In this document: positions 25,983 to 36,081 of the stretch, piece after piece | How the letters are laid out: every line of letters begins with the position of its first letter | Position numbering within the stretch: position 1 is the stretch's first letter | Assembly (NCBI GenBank): GCA_001953115.1 | Contig: LSSL01000100.1 | Coordinates: 1-60,511 of the forward strand | Length of the DNA: 60,511 nt | Reading direction: 5' to 3' | Source: Smittium mucronatum | Taxonomy: Eukaryota > Kickxellomycota > Harpellomycetes > Harpellales > Legeriomycetaceae | Notes under the pieces: model-generated | What the model saw: only the letters and a program-made list of their open reading frames with translations | The model's database searches: none | What the model was told of the DNA's origin: nothing | Translations under genes and position numbers: made by a program

Positions 25983-26444
25983 NNNNNNNNNNNNNNNNNN
26001 NNNNNNNNNNNNNNNNNNNNNNNNNNNNNNNNNNNNNNNNNNNNNNNNNNNNNNNNNNNNNNNNNNNNNNNNNNNNNNNNNNNNNNNNNNNNNNNNNNNN
26101 NNNNNNNNNNNNNNNNNNNNNNNNNNNNNNNNNNNNNNNNNNNNNNNNNNNNNNNNNNNNNNNNNNNNNNNNNNNNNNNNNNNNNNNNNNNNNNNNNNNN
26201 NNNNNNNNNNNNNNNNNNNNNNNNNNNNNNNNNNNNNNNNNNNNNNNNNNNNNNNNNNNNNNNNNNNNNNNNNNNNNNNNNNNNNNNNNNNNNNNNNNNN
26301 NNNNNNNNNNNNNNNNNNNNNNNNNNNNNNNNNNNNNNNNNNNNNNNNNNNNNNNNNNNNNNNNNNNNNNNNNNNNNNNNNNNNNNNNNNNNNNNNNNNN
26401 NNNNNNNNNNNNNNNNNNNNNNNNNNNNNNNNNNNNNNNNNNNN
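25983..26444. other. Assembly gap (462 N)
   Basis: Undetermined bases. Both edges are the same 22-bp sequence, TTTCGAATT followed by 13 G (25961-25982 and 26445-26466). Contigs therefore stop in a G homopolymer, and the two edges may be one locus seen twice. Confidence 0.98.
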
Positions 26445-26538
26445 TTTCGAATTGGGGGGGGGGGGGTTATTAAATATTTCACCGAATAAACGTTGATTTA
26501 AAAATTTAAATACTATGTAAATTAGGAAACATATAACG

Positions 26539-26997
26539 ATGGCACAAGAAAGTTTTCAGGTGATTTTGGATAGTCCTTTAGCAAAATTGCCAGTGAGAGC
26601 TACTCCAGGATCTGCCGGTTATGACTTGCATAGTTCAGAAAAAGTTGTTATTCCAAAGAAAGGTGGTAGACATGCTGTTGATACTGGTTTGAAGCTTAAG
26701 ATTCCAGAGGGGACTTATGGAAGAGTAGCTGGTCGCTCTGGACTTGCCATGAAATTTTGCATTGATACTACAGCCGGAGTGATTGATTCCGATTATAGAG
26801 GGATTTTAAAGGTTGCTCTTATAAACAATGGAGAAAAAGATTTCGAAATCAACGTGGGTGACCGGATTGCCCAGCTTATCCTTGAGAGAATTGTTACACC
26901 AGATGTCGTTGCCGTTGAAAGCTTTGACGAAGAAATGACCCAAAGAGGAACAGGTGGTTTCGGTTCTACTGGCGGGATTTCAGCATCAGTTATCTAA
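26539..26997 (+). CDS. dUTP diphosphatase (dUTPase), trimeric type
   Basis: 152 residues, no intron; the ATG at 26539 gives the usual fungal length. It hydrolyses dUTP to dUMP and pyrophosphate, keeping uracil out of DNA and feeding dTMP synthesis. All five motifs of the homotrimeric family are present: PGSAGYDLHS (about 23-32), AGRSGLAMK (64-72), AGVIDSDYRGILKVALIN (79-96) with the catalytic Asp, GDRIAQLIL (107-115) and the C-terminal RGTGGFGSTG (136-145) that closes over the substrate. No targeting peptide is seen, so nuclear/cytosolic. It lies immediately right of the assembly gap and is convergent with the uL23m gene, 262 bp between stops. Confidence 0.97.
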   Translation: MAQESFQVILDSPLAKLPVRATPGSAGYDLHSSEKVVIPKKGGRHAVDTGLKLKIPEGTYGRVAGRSGLAMKFCIDTTAGVIDSDYRGILKVALINNGEKDFEINVGDRIAQLILERIVTPDVVAVESFDEEMTQRGTGGFGSTGGISASVI

Positions 26998-27259
26998 TTT
27001 AACTTGTAACTACTCTGTTTCGGTTAATAATATCGAAAGCGCCAAGATTTGGTTAAAGATTTTAAACCCAGTTTATATTTCTATAGTGTAGTCGAAATCA
27101 AAAACTTTTTTTGTAAATAATACATATTCTATCGATTTTATGATAAATTTTTATTTTATTGCTTTAATATGATAAATTGGGATTGCTGAGACAAGATTTT
27201 ATGAATTTAACCCTTATGACAGCATTGAAAATATAAAGATCTAAAAAGGAGGGTTGAGA

Positions 27260-27703
27260 TTATTCCTTCATTGATTCCATAGCTTTGTTGTATATTACGC
27301 TTTCTTCTTTAGTCCTCCTAATTCTCCAACCATGGAGTCTGTTGTTGAATTTAATTGTAGTGAATTTGGATTGTATCTCTCCGAAATCTTCCATTTTTGG
27401 GGGTGGGGGATAAACGAAATCCTCACTCAAAGTAACTATAGCCTTTTTTGTTCGTTTATCGAGAATTTTCAATCCGGATCTAGCATCTACTTTGGGTCTT
27501 CCAGGAAGAACAACAGTTCTGACATCAGTTACAGTTACCTTATATAAATTGGTGAGATAATCCTTGATATCGAATTTATTTACGTGTAATGGGACTTTGA
27601 AAGCAGCCTGATTGGGAGCCAATTTTGGATCTCGAACGATGGTCATTACTAGATTCGGAAAATAAACCTTTTTCGTTCCTAACACTCTGCCTACCTGTGA
27701 CAT
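27260..27703 (-). CDS. Mitochondrial ribosomal protein uL23m (Mrp20 type)
   Basis: 147 residues, single exon. The order KVYFPNLVMTIVRDP, NQAAFKVPLHVNKFDIKDYL and NLYKVTVTDVRTVVLPG is the diagnostic core of mitochondrial uL23: the conserved N-K-x-[DE]-I-K-x-Y-L-x-x-[LI]-Y strand-helix unit. The C-terminal 60 residues are a Lys/Arg/Glu-rich extension as in Mrp20-type proteins. uL23 sits at the exit of the ribosomal tunnel and binds the membrane insertion machinery. No classical presequence is obvious. It diverges from the RRG7-like gene across an 822-bp spacer. Confidence 0.9.
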   Translation of the reverse strand: MSQVGRVLGTKKVYFPNLVMTIVRDPKLAPNQAAFKVPLHVNKFDIKDYLTNLYKVTVTDVRTVVLPGRPKVDARSGLKILDKRTKKAIVTLSEDFVYPPPPKMEDFGEIQSKFTTIKFNNRLHGWRIRRTKEESVIYNKAMESMKE

Positions 27704-28525
27704 AATTGTATTGCTTTTTTCCTATCAATCTAAAATATCGATTTTAAATCCGAATCTTTTCTTTTTGAATTTTAAGAATTTGTACGTGTTCTGAAATAGA
27801 ATCCAAGAAAAACGAAGGTATAAAATCGTATACTGCCTTATTTTACAGAATGCTATTATATCGAGACTGCTTTGCTAATCAAAAGTTGTCTGGATCAAAG
27901 CTAAGAAAAATAAAAAAAAAGATCATAGATTTATCAGTGTCACCAATAAGCAATAATCAGGAATCGCTATTTTTTTCTTCGCAGCAAAAAATATTGGATT
28001 AAAAAATTAAGCAATATTTCGACCAATTAATGGTTATAATATATAATTCTAATAATCAAACATAGCAATGATTAGCTTAAAAACAAATTTTTTAATATAT
28101 ATTGGTTTATTTTATTTAACTTATAGCCAATTTATCTTATTGATTACGCATTATCACAACATTATAGGTTAAATATTTAATTATAGCTTTTATTGGCAGA
28201 TAACAGTACAGAGCAACTTGAGTATCTTAGCCCAGTTTCTATTTAGTAGAAATATATTCACAAGATTTTGGGTGAAAAATAACTAAGCATTACATTTGGC
28301 CAATAAGAGTGCCAGATGATTTTATTACTACCTCCTGGGCGGCTATTAGCGATCCATTTTCCCGCCTTCCCATGGGACTTTATATGTATATTCTTGATTC
28401 AAAAAAAAAAACCCAGTATTATAAGTCTTTCGAGAATCAATACCAAAAAATACTTGGTGTGAAGTTGAATATAGGAAAAGAAAATTCTTTTTAAGCGAAA
28501 TTCGATCAACATTCTGTCAATAAAA
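27704..28525. other. Divergent intergenic spacer, uL23m / RRG7
   Basis: The 5' flanks of two genes for mitochondrial proteins. Mostly AT-rich; a GGCCAAT at about 28296-28302 is the only promoter-like word I pick out. A 61-codon open frame (28309-28494) has no recognisable domain and is separated from the RRG7 ATG by stops. Confidence 0.5.
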
Positions 28526-29223
28526 ATGATGAAAATACTTGGAGATTCGTTGCGAATTAGGCAGACTATCCATATATGTAGATCAATATCGAGTGTTGGA
28601 TTGGGGACTCAATACGAAAATCTAGTCGTGGCAACCCTGAACAAGATTGGGGCAAAGCTAACCAGATCTGGAGGTGCCTGCGATGCAGGAATAGACTACT
28701 CTGGACCTTGGATACTCGATCCCGACAGCAATATTAATATTCACTTGATCGGTCAATGTAAGAATTACTCTTCGGCTATTGGACCTTCTGTAGTAAGAGA
28801 GTTTGAAGGTGTTATGTCGAGACAGAATATAGACGATACTGTTGGTGTTTTAAACAGCCCATTTGGATTTTCCCGGAAGGCTATTGAAGCCGCAATGAGC
28901 TCCAAATATCCTCTAAGTCTGATGACTATTAAGAATGCACCCCAAAAAATCTCCCATTCTGTAATCGATGATTCAGATCCTATGGAAAATGGTTAGTTTA
29001 TAAATAAATGCTACTTTTTCTAGAAACCCCTTAAAGCTAAATACACTTTTTATTAGGTGAAAGTGATGAAGAGACTGGTGTAATAGACTCTTTCATATGG
29101 AATCGTGTAGCATCCGAGATTTTCGAAGATATAATTGTTACTCAAAAATATACAAATATTAGGGATGAAAACGTAATGGATAGAAAACTCAGCATAATTT
29201 ACAAAGACAAAGTAATATATTGA
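28526..29223 (+). CDS. RRG7-like mitochondrial protein with restriction-endonuclease-type fold
   Basis: Exons 28526-28991 and 29057-29223 (65-nt intron, GTTAGT...TTAG) give 210 residues. Residues 1-22 are basic/hydrophobic and fit a mitochondrial presequence. GTQYENLVVATLNKIGAKL, then GGACDAGIDYSGPW and LIGQCKNY, form a PD-(D/E)XK-like core with candidate residues D57, Q77 and K79; an Arg-Glu-Phe-rich helix (VVREFEGV) follows. This arrangement matches the fungal RRG7 (required for respiratory growth) family, whose function is not settled. The C-terminal W-N-x-x-A segment in exon 2 also fits. Alternative: a GTAATA donor inside exon 2 (about 29213) could splice to an exon beginning ATG AGT GCA at 29294 and ending at 29455, adding 53 residues in phase. 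Confidence 0.78.
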
Positions 29224-29604
29224 AAAAAAAAAAAAACAATTGTTTTATTTTAGTATGTTAGATTGTTGTATAATTTATTCTAAAGTGATTTAGATGAGTG
29301 CAGCAGTGGGATGTTTGCAAACTAAAAACTATCCATCACTTAACAGCAATCTTTCCGATGGCCTATGCGTGTTGAGACTTAAAGTATGGCATCCTATAGT
29401 TTTTAGTTGTATGGGTTATAAGATTCAACTGTACGAGTCAAAACACTGTAATTGAGTCTAGAATGGACTGAAGATACAGCTTTGTTTCTTTAGTCTTTGA
29501 GTGGTTGGTAGATTTTTTCAGTTTGAGTTAGATACTAGCCCTATGGTGTATTCTTTGTTTATTTTTGAAACAAAATCCTAAAGCAATATGGTTTATTAGT
29601 CATC
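29224..29604. other. Convergent spacer RRG7 / TTI2
   Basis: Less AT-rich than typical spacers here. 29294-29455 is a 54-codon open frame that might be a third RRG7 exon or only 3' untranslated sequence. Nothing else recognised. Confidence 0.4.
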
Positions 29605-31672
29605 TTAAAAAAGAGAAGGCAGATTAGCAAATATTGATATCAGTAGAATATGAAATACCATTGATTTTTTATAACAGGAGGAGCAAACCAAATCGAAAGC
29701 TTTCTTTAACAAGGATTGTAGGTCATAAATTTCTTTATAAAAAAAAATAATACTAGATGTAAGTTTAGATAAACAAAATGGATTTATAAAAAACAGCGAA
29801 AACATCTGGAAAAGAGTATTGATTATAGCAAAATTACCAGAGATTCCATAATTCCTAGGATTTAGAGTCGATTGCCAGCATGAAACGATTGAAGACAATA
29901 TGAGCTCATAGTGGGCTTCTATTCTATATCATTTATTCGAATATTTCGTATAAACTCTTACTTGGAAACAAAAAATAATAATATAACCTACCTTTGTTTG
30001 CAAACGGAGAGTAGGTCTATTAGTGCAGATGTGGCGCTTATTTGAAGTGAAGCAACTATGGGCACTCCAAGAACTTCCAAATCCAAAACCGAAAAGATCT
30101 CTCCCAATAAGGGCTATATTTTGATAGAAATCATCATTGGTTTTAAAATTTTAATCAAGGTAGTTTAGAGCGAGCAGTTGTAAAAATGCAAAAAAATATA
30201 AAATAAAGCGTCAATTTGATTATTTAACTTACCTTCATGTATCTGACAGATCGAATAGAAAGTAGTTTTGCGACCCAACCAATTTGATCGAATATGACGA
30301 TTTGGAGATTTATTTGGTCTCCGGAATAAATGAAATTCTTGATTACACAAATCTCCAACATGTTCCACAGTTTGTTGTAATAGATTTTGGGATTGTTAGG
30401 AAATACAATTAGTAAAAGTTGGGAGTATGATTTCATCGAATGAACTACTAATGAATCGCCATATTTTTCCCTCCTAATTATAAATTGTTTTTCTAGTGTC
30501 TATATAGGACAATTTGATAAGTTTGGAAAGTTTTCATGGGAATGAATCTTTTAATAGACAAGAGAACTTACTTGTAGCAGTAGATTATCTATACCGGAAT
30601 TCGAGAGAGTCTTGCGATCAAGTTTGTTTACAAGGACTGATATCATGTCTACGCCTAAAAGCTTGTATTCAATTTGGTGGTCATCGACTAAAGTCAGCAC
30701 TATCGGCAAAAGATTAAACAATTCAGAAGCTAGTTGATCAGACTAAAGTGAGTATAATATATTTTAATGAATTAATACGAAAAAACTGTATAAATTACTT
30801 TTAGTAAAATATATTTATAATTCATTAGTTAATAATTTCTTACTTTAACATTTTTAACGGCCCAGCACAAACAGGGCAGAACGTGTAAATTTCCGGTCTT
30901 CCATTTTTGAGTGTCTGAAAAATCAATATTAGAGTTGATGTGTATTGCTCTATTGCTCTTATCGGCTTTTGAGGAATGAAAATTGGGTCTAATGTATGTA
31001 TGAATCAAGTTGCCGAAAACAGTACCAATAAAACCGGTATCAGAAGAGGATTGGTTCAAATTTTTGAAGCACCAGAATATAGATTCTAAAAATAGGAATA
31101 GAAATAAGCTTTTTTTTACCGAAAAGACATAAATAAACCGAAATAAACCTTCAGCTAGCTGTTTTGTTTTTACATCAGTCCACCAAAATAACTCGTTGAT
31201 TTCGCAAAAAGAAGAAACGTAAAATACAAACTCGGTTAGTTCATTTAAGTTTTCCTAGAAAAGAAAAAAATTTAACCGAAATTTTAAAAGGGGGTTTATT
31301 GAATAAATTTAAACGATTAAAATTAAACACCCATAATTATTTACTATGAAGCAAATGTTTTTTAGATAGAAGAGAGGAAATTACATCGATTTGGCAGTTG
31401 AGACTTTTTAGTTCGCTGGATAGAGTTGAAAGGTAATTGTATGCATTTCTCTTAAAAGAGTTTCGATCTAAAGAATAAGTAGGGATGAGTAGAGGAAATT
31501 AGGATCAGGAGGGAAGAAATAACCTTTTTTAAGTGGTATGTTCAGATTTGTTCTAATTCCTTGGAGAATAGACAACATTTGGGTTTTTATAGAGTTGCGC
31601 TAAGTGGGATTAGAAAGGAACTATCTTATAATCATACAAAGCTTTTACGAGTCGATTATTGATATTTAACAT
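29605..31672 (-). CDS. TELO2-interacting protein 2 (TTI2), nine exons
   Basis: Model: 31672-31649, 31599-31524, 31467-31385, 31254-31149, 31085-30844, 30742-30572, 30499-30233, 30113-29992, 29923-29605; 469 residues, all joins in phase with GT...AG ends. TTI2 works with TELO2 and TTI1 as a co-chaperone that matures PIKK kinases (TOR, ATM, ATR types). Supporting features: an all-helical, HEAT-like sequence; the block LLPIVLTLVDDHQIEYKLLG (exon 6), matching the LP-x-[IV]-L-x-L-[IV]-DD...K-x-x-G signature of the family; a hydrophobic helix pair in exon 8; and an RIEAHYELILSSIVSCW segment near the C end. No single exon exceeds 110 residues. The first exon (MLNINNRL) is uncertain; an ATG at 31578 in exon 2 is the alternative start. 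Family assignment rests on motif memory, not a search. Confidence 0.75.
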
Positions 31673-32066
31673 AAAGTAATCCAAATATACTCCATTTTTC
31701 TTAGACTTAACCCTTCAACCCATAAATACTATAGGCCCTTTCAGTAGCACATTTATGAGAATAGCTCGTATATTCTGGTTCAAGGTACGATTTTACTGGA
31801 TTAAAAAACTCGATTGCCATGTTAAAGCGTATTTTATTGGTCAACAAGTATTCGAAAATATATATTTAGCTAATAGCGGTTCACAACTCGGTCCACTCAG
31901 AGACAAATTAATGGCTCTGGTGTATTTGATTTGATTTTTTTTTTTTTATAACATTTAGAAATTTAAATAGCCTTAGTATTTTCATGATCTTCTGTCCAAA
32001 TATTGTAAATTCATTTGACGTGTGTATAGAAATTGGCATATCCAAACTGGGCAGCAAAGTGTAGCT
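31673..32066. promoter_or_regulatory. Bidirectional promoter region TTI2 / NXT1
   Basis: 394 bp separate the two divergent start codons. An ATTGG (reverse CCAAT) at 31836-31840, in the context TTATTGGTCAAC, lies roughly mid-way. An open frame 31754-31924 crosses it but has no recognisable domain and runs out at TGA. Confidence 0.45.
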
Positions 32067-32634
32067 ATGAATCATAAGTTTGAGAAAACGATCGATGCCG
32101 CAAACTACAAAGCTCAGGATTTTGTGGATTCATATTATCGACAATTAGGAAAGAACCCCAAGGTTGGCTTTCACGATTTCCAAAAAAAAAATATTTTTTT
32201 GTTAAAGGTATTTCTAGAGAAAATAATAATATGATTTTTGTAACATAGAGTGCCATGAGATTTTATTCTGATTCTGCCAGAATCTCTTGGAACGGTACGC
32301 TTTTCTTTTTTTTTTTTTTTTAATTTATAATTTTTTTACTATGGGGTTCTTGATTTATTATTTTAAAAAATATGTAGGCGCGGGAATGAATAAAGCTGCT
32401 TTTCAAGAGGCCATTCTACCAAAGTTGGTAGGAACTAGATTTGAAGTGAGATCACATGATTGCCACCCCCTTGATCCTTCCGATATAATGAACGGGATGG
32501 TACTTACGGTTAGCGGGAGGATGTCTAATGGTGATCTAGAAAAGATTACATTTTCTCAAACCCTAATTTTACAAAAAAAACCCGAAAAACTAAACGAACT
32601 TTGTATACAAGATGACTGTTTTAGATACGTTTGA
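32067..32634 (+). CDS. NTF2-related mRNA export factor NXT1/p15
   Basis: Exons 32067-32162, 32249-32294, 32378-32634 (46-nt middle exon) give 132 residues, the normal size. The NTF2 fold reads AQDFVDSYYRQL, then FYSDSARISWNG, FEVRSHDCHPLDPSD, VSGRMSNGDLEKITFSQTLIL and the terminal CIQDDCFRYV. The S-x-x-x-WNG turn and the DC-x-P strand are typical of p15/NXT and differ from Ran-GDP carrier NTF2. NXT1 pairs with the NTF2-like domain of Mex67/NXF1 to carry mRNA through nuclear pores. In-frame non-ATG sequence precedes the chosen ATG, and no upstream ATG fits better. It ends 65 bp from the KIN17 stop, convergent. Confidence 0.85.
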
Positions 32635-32699
32635 AAAATATAATTTTATTGAAATTTTTGTAATTTATAGAGGAAATAGGCATTTTATGCAATACGTTT

Positions 32700-33491
32700 C
32701 TAACTTTTAATGGTTTTGTTTTTTGAAGAGAATACAGATTTCTTGTTTAAATTGACTTTATTGTTTGTCAATTTGAGTCCCATTTTCAGGCTTGGTTTTA
32801 GCTCTAGTTTTATTGGAGTGTCAGCATCCTGTCTTTTCAGTTCAGTATAAACCTAATAAAAACCCCATTTTTTAAATAAATAGGCCATCTTAATAAATAA
32901 AGAAATAGATAAAAAACGTACCGGTTCTGTTTCAGGAGCTTTGGTTAGGTTGGCCAATTTAACTTGTTCGCTTATCAACTTTTTTTCACGCTCCTCGTCA
33001 TTAGTAGCTTGCCTGTCCTTCTTCAAAATTGCTTCACGTCGAGCGAGAGCAGCAGGACTATTGTCTATCCATTCAATGAACCAGCCACGTGGGGTTTCAT
33101 CAACATGGCAAACACCTTTCCTGCCCAGATACTGAACAAAACCGGTTAAGGAAGTCCATTTAGTAGCATTCATATGTAAATGCGTTCTATTTGCAACAAT
33201 CTCTTGGTATACTTGATTGGCGAACACCTTCTTTGTTCCATATCTCCGAGATAATAAACGTACAAATTCGGTCTCAAATTCTTGCGAAAATGAATCGAGA
33301 AACTTTCCTGGGGACTGGGCAAAAAGCGCCATTTGTCGCTGATGTGAAGGGGAGGCACAATGACATTTGAATCCATTTTCATCACGGCATTGCTTTTCGC
33401 ACATTTGGCAGTACCATCGTAGTTTTTGAAGACCTTTTGCTTTGATTCGATTAGCTATAGCTTTTGGAGTTCCGGCTTCAGCTTTTGGCAT
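32700..33491 (-). CDS. KIN17 (DNA/RNA-binding zinc-finger protein, Rts2 type)
   Basis: Exons 33491-32922 and 32852-32700 (69-nt intron, GTACGT...TTAG) give 240 residues. The N end MPKAEAGTPKAIANRIKAKG and GLQKLRWYCQMCEKQCRD are near-invariant in the family. The zinc finger is C28-x2-C31-x12-H44-x5-H50. Residues 51-160 are the conserved winged-helix-like Kin17 domain, with KWTSLTGFVQYLGRKG and the W-[FY]-I-x-[WY]-ID motif. It lacks the C-terminal SH3-like/KOW domains of animal KIN17, as do short fungal forms. The C end is a Lys-rich tail with PIKLELKPS. Role: chromatin- and RNA-linked protein in DNA repair, replication and splicing. ATTGG boxes lie 205-240 bp upstream. Confidence 0.92.
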
Positions 33492-33907
33492 TTCTTATTT
33501 GACTGATATAGACTTGTGGATTAGGGATAAAAAAACAGAAAGTGAATATTTGTCTAAATAATCGAAATTCTTCAAAAATATTATAATTGTTTGAAAAGGG
33601 AAATGCTTAATATAAATTGAGTCATTGACTAATATTAAAATTTAGCAAATGAGTATTTGAAGTTTTTTAGGCAACATCCAATATGGCTCTTTATTATTGG
33701 TCAGAAACGTTAACGATGTCTATTGGATAAATTTGCATTTAGCGGTGGTTTAATCACGTGTAATATTTTATTTAAAAAAAGGTCTGGTAGACAGAAAGTA
33801 CAATAAAACAAACTAGATAATAAGCAAAAGTTGGAATACATGAAATGAATATTAAAAATAAACGAACAGTTGTCTAATGATATGTTTAATTCTCATTAGA
33901 AAGCGGG
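33492..33907. promoter_or_regulatory. KIN17 5' flank with two reverse CCAAT boxes
   Basis: ATTGG occurs at 33696-33700 (TTATTGGTCAG) and 33722-33726, about 205 and 231 bp upstream of the KIN17 ATG. CCAAT boxes bind the HAP/NF-Y complex in fungi; binding here is inference. The remainder is the 3' flank of the Ecm33-like gene. Confidence 0.4.
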
Positions 33908-35095
33908 CTAATTGAAAATCTGTGCTGCTAAGAGAAAAGTCGTGATCCCAGCTACCGCAATCCCGATGATTTGAGAGGTATTTCTTGGTGCTGATGAGTT
34001 GACCTTTTCCGGTACTTTTGAGCCCTGGTCCCTGTTAGGCGACAAAGATGGTGTAGGCGAAGATACTGTACAGATCCATCTATCTTTGTTTAGGAAATCA
34101 AAAATCCTCTTTGCTTCAGCGCAGTTCAGTTTCCCGGTCGACTTTATAGTCACTGCTTTATTCACGAGTTTGATTCCAGGAAAAGATACCGAGTCGACAG
34201 GGCCAACAATAAGGATCTTGTCATCGACATTTCTTAATTTTGGGAATGTATCTCGGTCAATGTTGCGGTAAACCGTATTATTTTGGATAATTAGACCTGA
34301 TTTTATTGTTGTGAGTTCGGGAAAGCTCATTTTCATCATTTTTCTATTGTCAATGATTACCAGATCTTTGTTGATTTGTCGGAGTGACTCTAGTGTCAAT
34401 GTTCTGAGTGGGTTCTCAATCACATTTAGAGTATCTCTAATCTGTCTCAGATTGGGAGCAGTGATGTTTGCTAACGATTTGAATGTTGTACTTCCTCCGA
34501 TAACGACCAGACTAGGCAGGTCTAGAATAGTTTCTGAATGGTTATCTATAATGTTGAAGGATCCTGTGTTTTCAGCCAAATTTTCCATCCTAATGTATTT
34601 TAAGTTTAAATTGCTGGTTATCTGAATATATGTACAGTTTTTAAACGATAAACTCCTCAGTTCACCTATCGAAGTTTGGGATATCTCAACCGAGCTCGCA
34701 GTTTCTATAGTCTGTGAGTTCATTGTTTGCAAATTTGGGTTGTTGACAATTCTGAGACTCCACACACTACTAAGAATTGGGATTGATAGTCCGATTAGCT
34801 GTATGTTGTCCTCAACAATCAAATTTCCAACGATAAACTTCACATTGCTCATCAATATCGACTTTATTCCAAAATTTCCCGTAATGTTTAAATTTCCATA
34901 CAACTCTTGTAAGTTCCCGAAATCTATTTCGTCATTTGCCGCTTTTGTTACCATAACATCGCCCTTGTATTGCGAACATCTTCCCACTCTATCTGCATCT
35001 TGCTGGTTATTGATAACAAAGTTTCCTTTACATTCCTGACCTCTAACAAGTCCAAGCGCAACAATGGATAAAAACAAAAATGTTTGAAGAATCAT
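33908..35095 (-). CDS. Ecm33/Sps2-like GPI-anchored cell-wall protein
   Basis: 395 residues, single exon. A hydrophobic signal peptide (about 1-19, ending VRGQ) is followed by a receptor-L-like repeated fold: C-x-G-x-[FY]-[VT]-[IV]-x-[NS]-x-x-[DE] at the start, then many short repeats of the form G-x-L-x-[IV]-x-[DN]-[NS]-x-x-L and L-x-x-I. Several N-x-[ST] glycosylation sites are visible (NIT, NCT, NHS, NNT, NSS, NTS). The C end has a Ser/Pro/Asn-rich linker, a small-residue site, and a terminal hydrophobic segment IIGIAVAGITTFLLAAQIF, as needed for GPI anchoring. Ecm33-family proteins are needed for fungal wall integrity. This is the largest intronless gene seen here. Confidence 0.85.
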   Translation of the reverse strand: MILQTFLFLSIVALGLVRGQECKGNFVINNQQDADRVGRCSQYKGDVMVTKAANDEIDFGNLQELYGNLNITGNFGIKSILMSNVKFIVGNLIVEDNIQLIGLSIPILSSVWSLRIVNNPNLQTMNSQTIETASSVEISQTSIGELRSLSFKNCTYIQITSNLNLKYIRMENLAENTGSFNIIDNHSETILDLPSLVVIGGSTTFKSLANITAPNLRQIRDTLNVIENPLRTLTLESLRQINKDLVIIDNRKMMKMSFPELTTIKSGLIIQNNTVYRNIDRDTFPKLRNVDDKILIVGPVDSVSFPGIKLVNKAVTIKSTGKLNCAEAKRIFDFLNKDRWICTVSSPTPSLSPNRDQGSKVPEKVNSSAPRNTSQIIGIAVAGITTFLLAAQIFN

Positions 35096-35296
35096 TATGC
35101 AAAGGTTTTATCAAATACTTATCAATAGAGTTCTAAGGAGGTTTTCTAAATAAAAAAAAAAGGTGGGTGGGGGCTTATTTATCCCAAAGAAAGCTTTTAT
35201 ATTTATTTTGGAGGTATACCCCGATTTTAAATTACAACTACAGATGTAATATTGCAATACTCGGGCTTTTTATTAGTTTCAAAGCTAGCCCATTTC

Positions 35297-35548
35297 TTAT
35301 ATTATAGACAAATAAATAAAGATTTTTACAATATTTCTAAAAATAATATATCTGCCCGTAGAGAGGTAGTAACATTCTATAAATAATTTTCTCTCATTCT
35401 CTAAAATTCCAAAGTGGTCCAAAAAGAAATCCTTAATATAGCTTCCTTTCGAGACATCGTCCTTATTAAAGTACCTCAAAAAATTAATAAGAGTGAGAGT
35501 AATCAATAGATATGAAACATTGATGAAATAAGATTCCATTCCGAACAT
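35297..35548 (-). CDS. Unrecognised short open frame, 83 residues
   Basis: Starts with ATG; one N-terminal hydrophobic stretch (SYLLITLTLINFL, about residues 12-24) followed by a mixed charged section and a second hydrophobic tail. I recognise no family. It stands in a spacer and could be a chance frame; no intron or promoter signal separates the two options. Confidence 0.2.
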   Translation of the reverse strand: MFGMESYFINVSYLLITLTLINFLRYFNKDDVSKGSYIKDFFLDHFGILENERKLFIECYYLSTGRYIIFRNIVKIFIYLSII

Positions 35549-35969
35549 TATTAATTTCCCTATTTTATTCCACGCTGTGCTATATAAAATTCTATTTAGT
35601 TTGGTCTCTAAAATAAAGCCAAAAGTACTTGAAAATTAAAAAAATATTCCAAAATCCATTTGCAAATAAAGTAATTGGTTTAGTGAATTCTTGTATAATC
35701 GAAATTTACTGGAAGTCTCATATTCATATTTCGGAAACCCTTGTTTTTAACCTTTTTTAAAGACCCCCAAAACTTTGTAAACCGAATTATAACATATTTA
35801 CTGCAGTAGCGAGAAATATAAAACAGCCAAATATACTCCAAGTATGTATGTAGGTCATATATGTATGCCATAAATTTTAATATTTATGGATCATTATATA
35901 GATTAAAAACTTGGTATATAGCATTATTATTTATGGGCTTGATACTAAAAATATATCCTTTTAACAGAA

Positions 35970-36062
35970 ATGAGTAGAATTGCTCACAAAGAAACTACCA
36001 TCAAGAGGGCCGGGATCGCAAGAGATTTATTTGTCAGCTTACTGAAAAAATTGAAAAGATAA
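35970..36062 (+). CDS. Possible 30-residue small ORF
   Basis: ATG just after an acceptor-like TTTTAACAG; the product is MSRIAHKETTIKRAGIARDL then FVSLLKKLKR, a basic potential amphipathic helix. A donor-like ATG|GTAAGG follows at 36062-36068. It overlaps the likely 3' untranslated region of DAP1 on the other strand. The codon mix is less AT-biased than its surroundings. No family recognised. Confidence 0.2.
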   Translation: MSRIAHKETTIKRAGIARDLFVSLLKKLKR

Positions 36063-36081
36063 TGGTAAGGGAGAATTTATT

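Larger units (their letters stand above)
35096..36081. other. Intergenic region, Ecm33-like 5' flank to DAP1 stop
   Basis: A G-rich run AGGTGGGTGGGGGC sits at about 35160-35173, 65 bp upstream of the Ecm33-like ATG. Two short open frames are noted separately. Otherwise AT-rich. Confidence 0.4.

Noticed and set aside
25856..26496. Open frames running through the N block
   Set aside because: They exist only because undetermined bases contain no stop codons.
31754..31924. Open frame between TTI2 and NXT1 that might be an upstream NXT1 exon
   Set aside because: NXT1 already has normal length from the ATG at 32067, and no splice site joins the frames convincingly.
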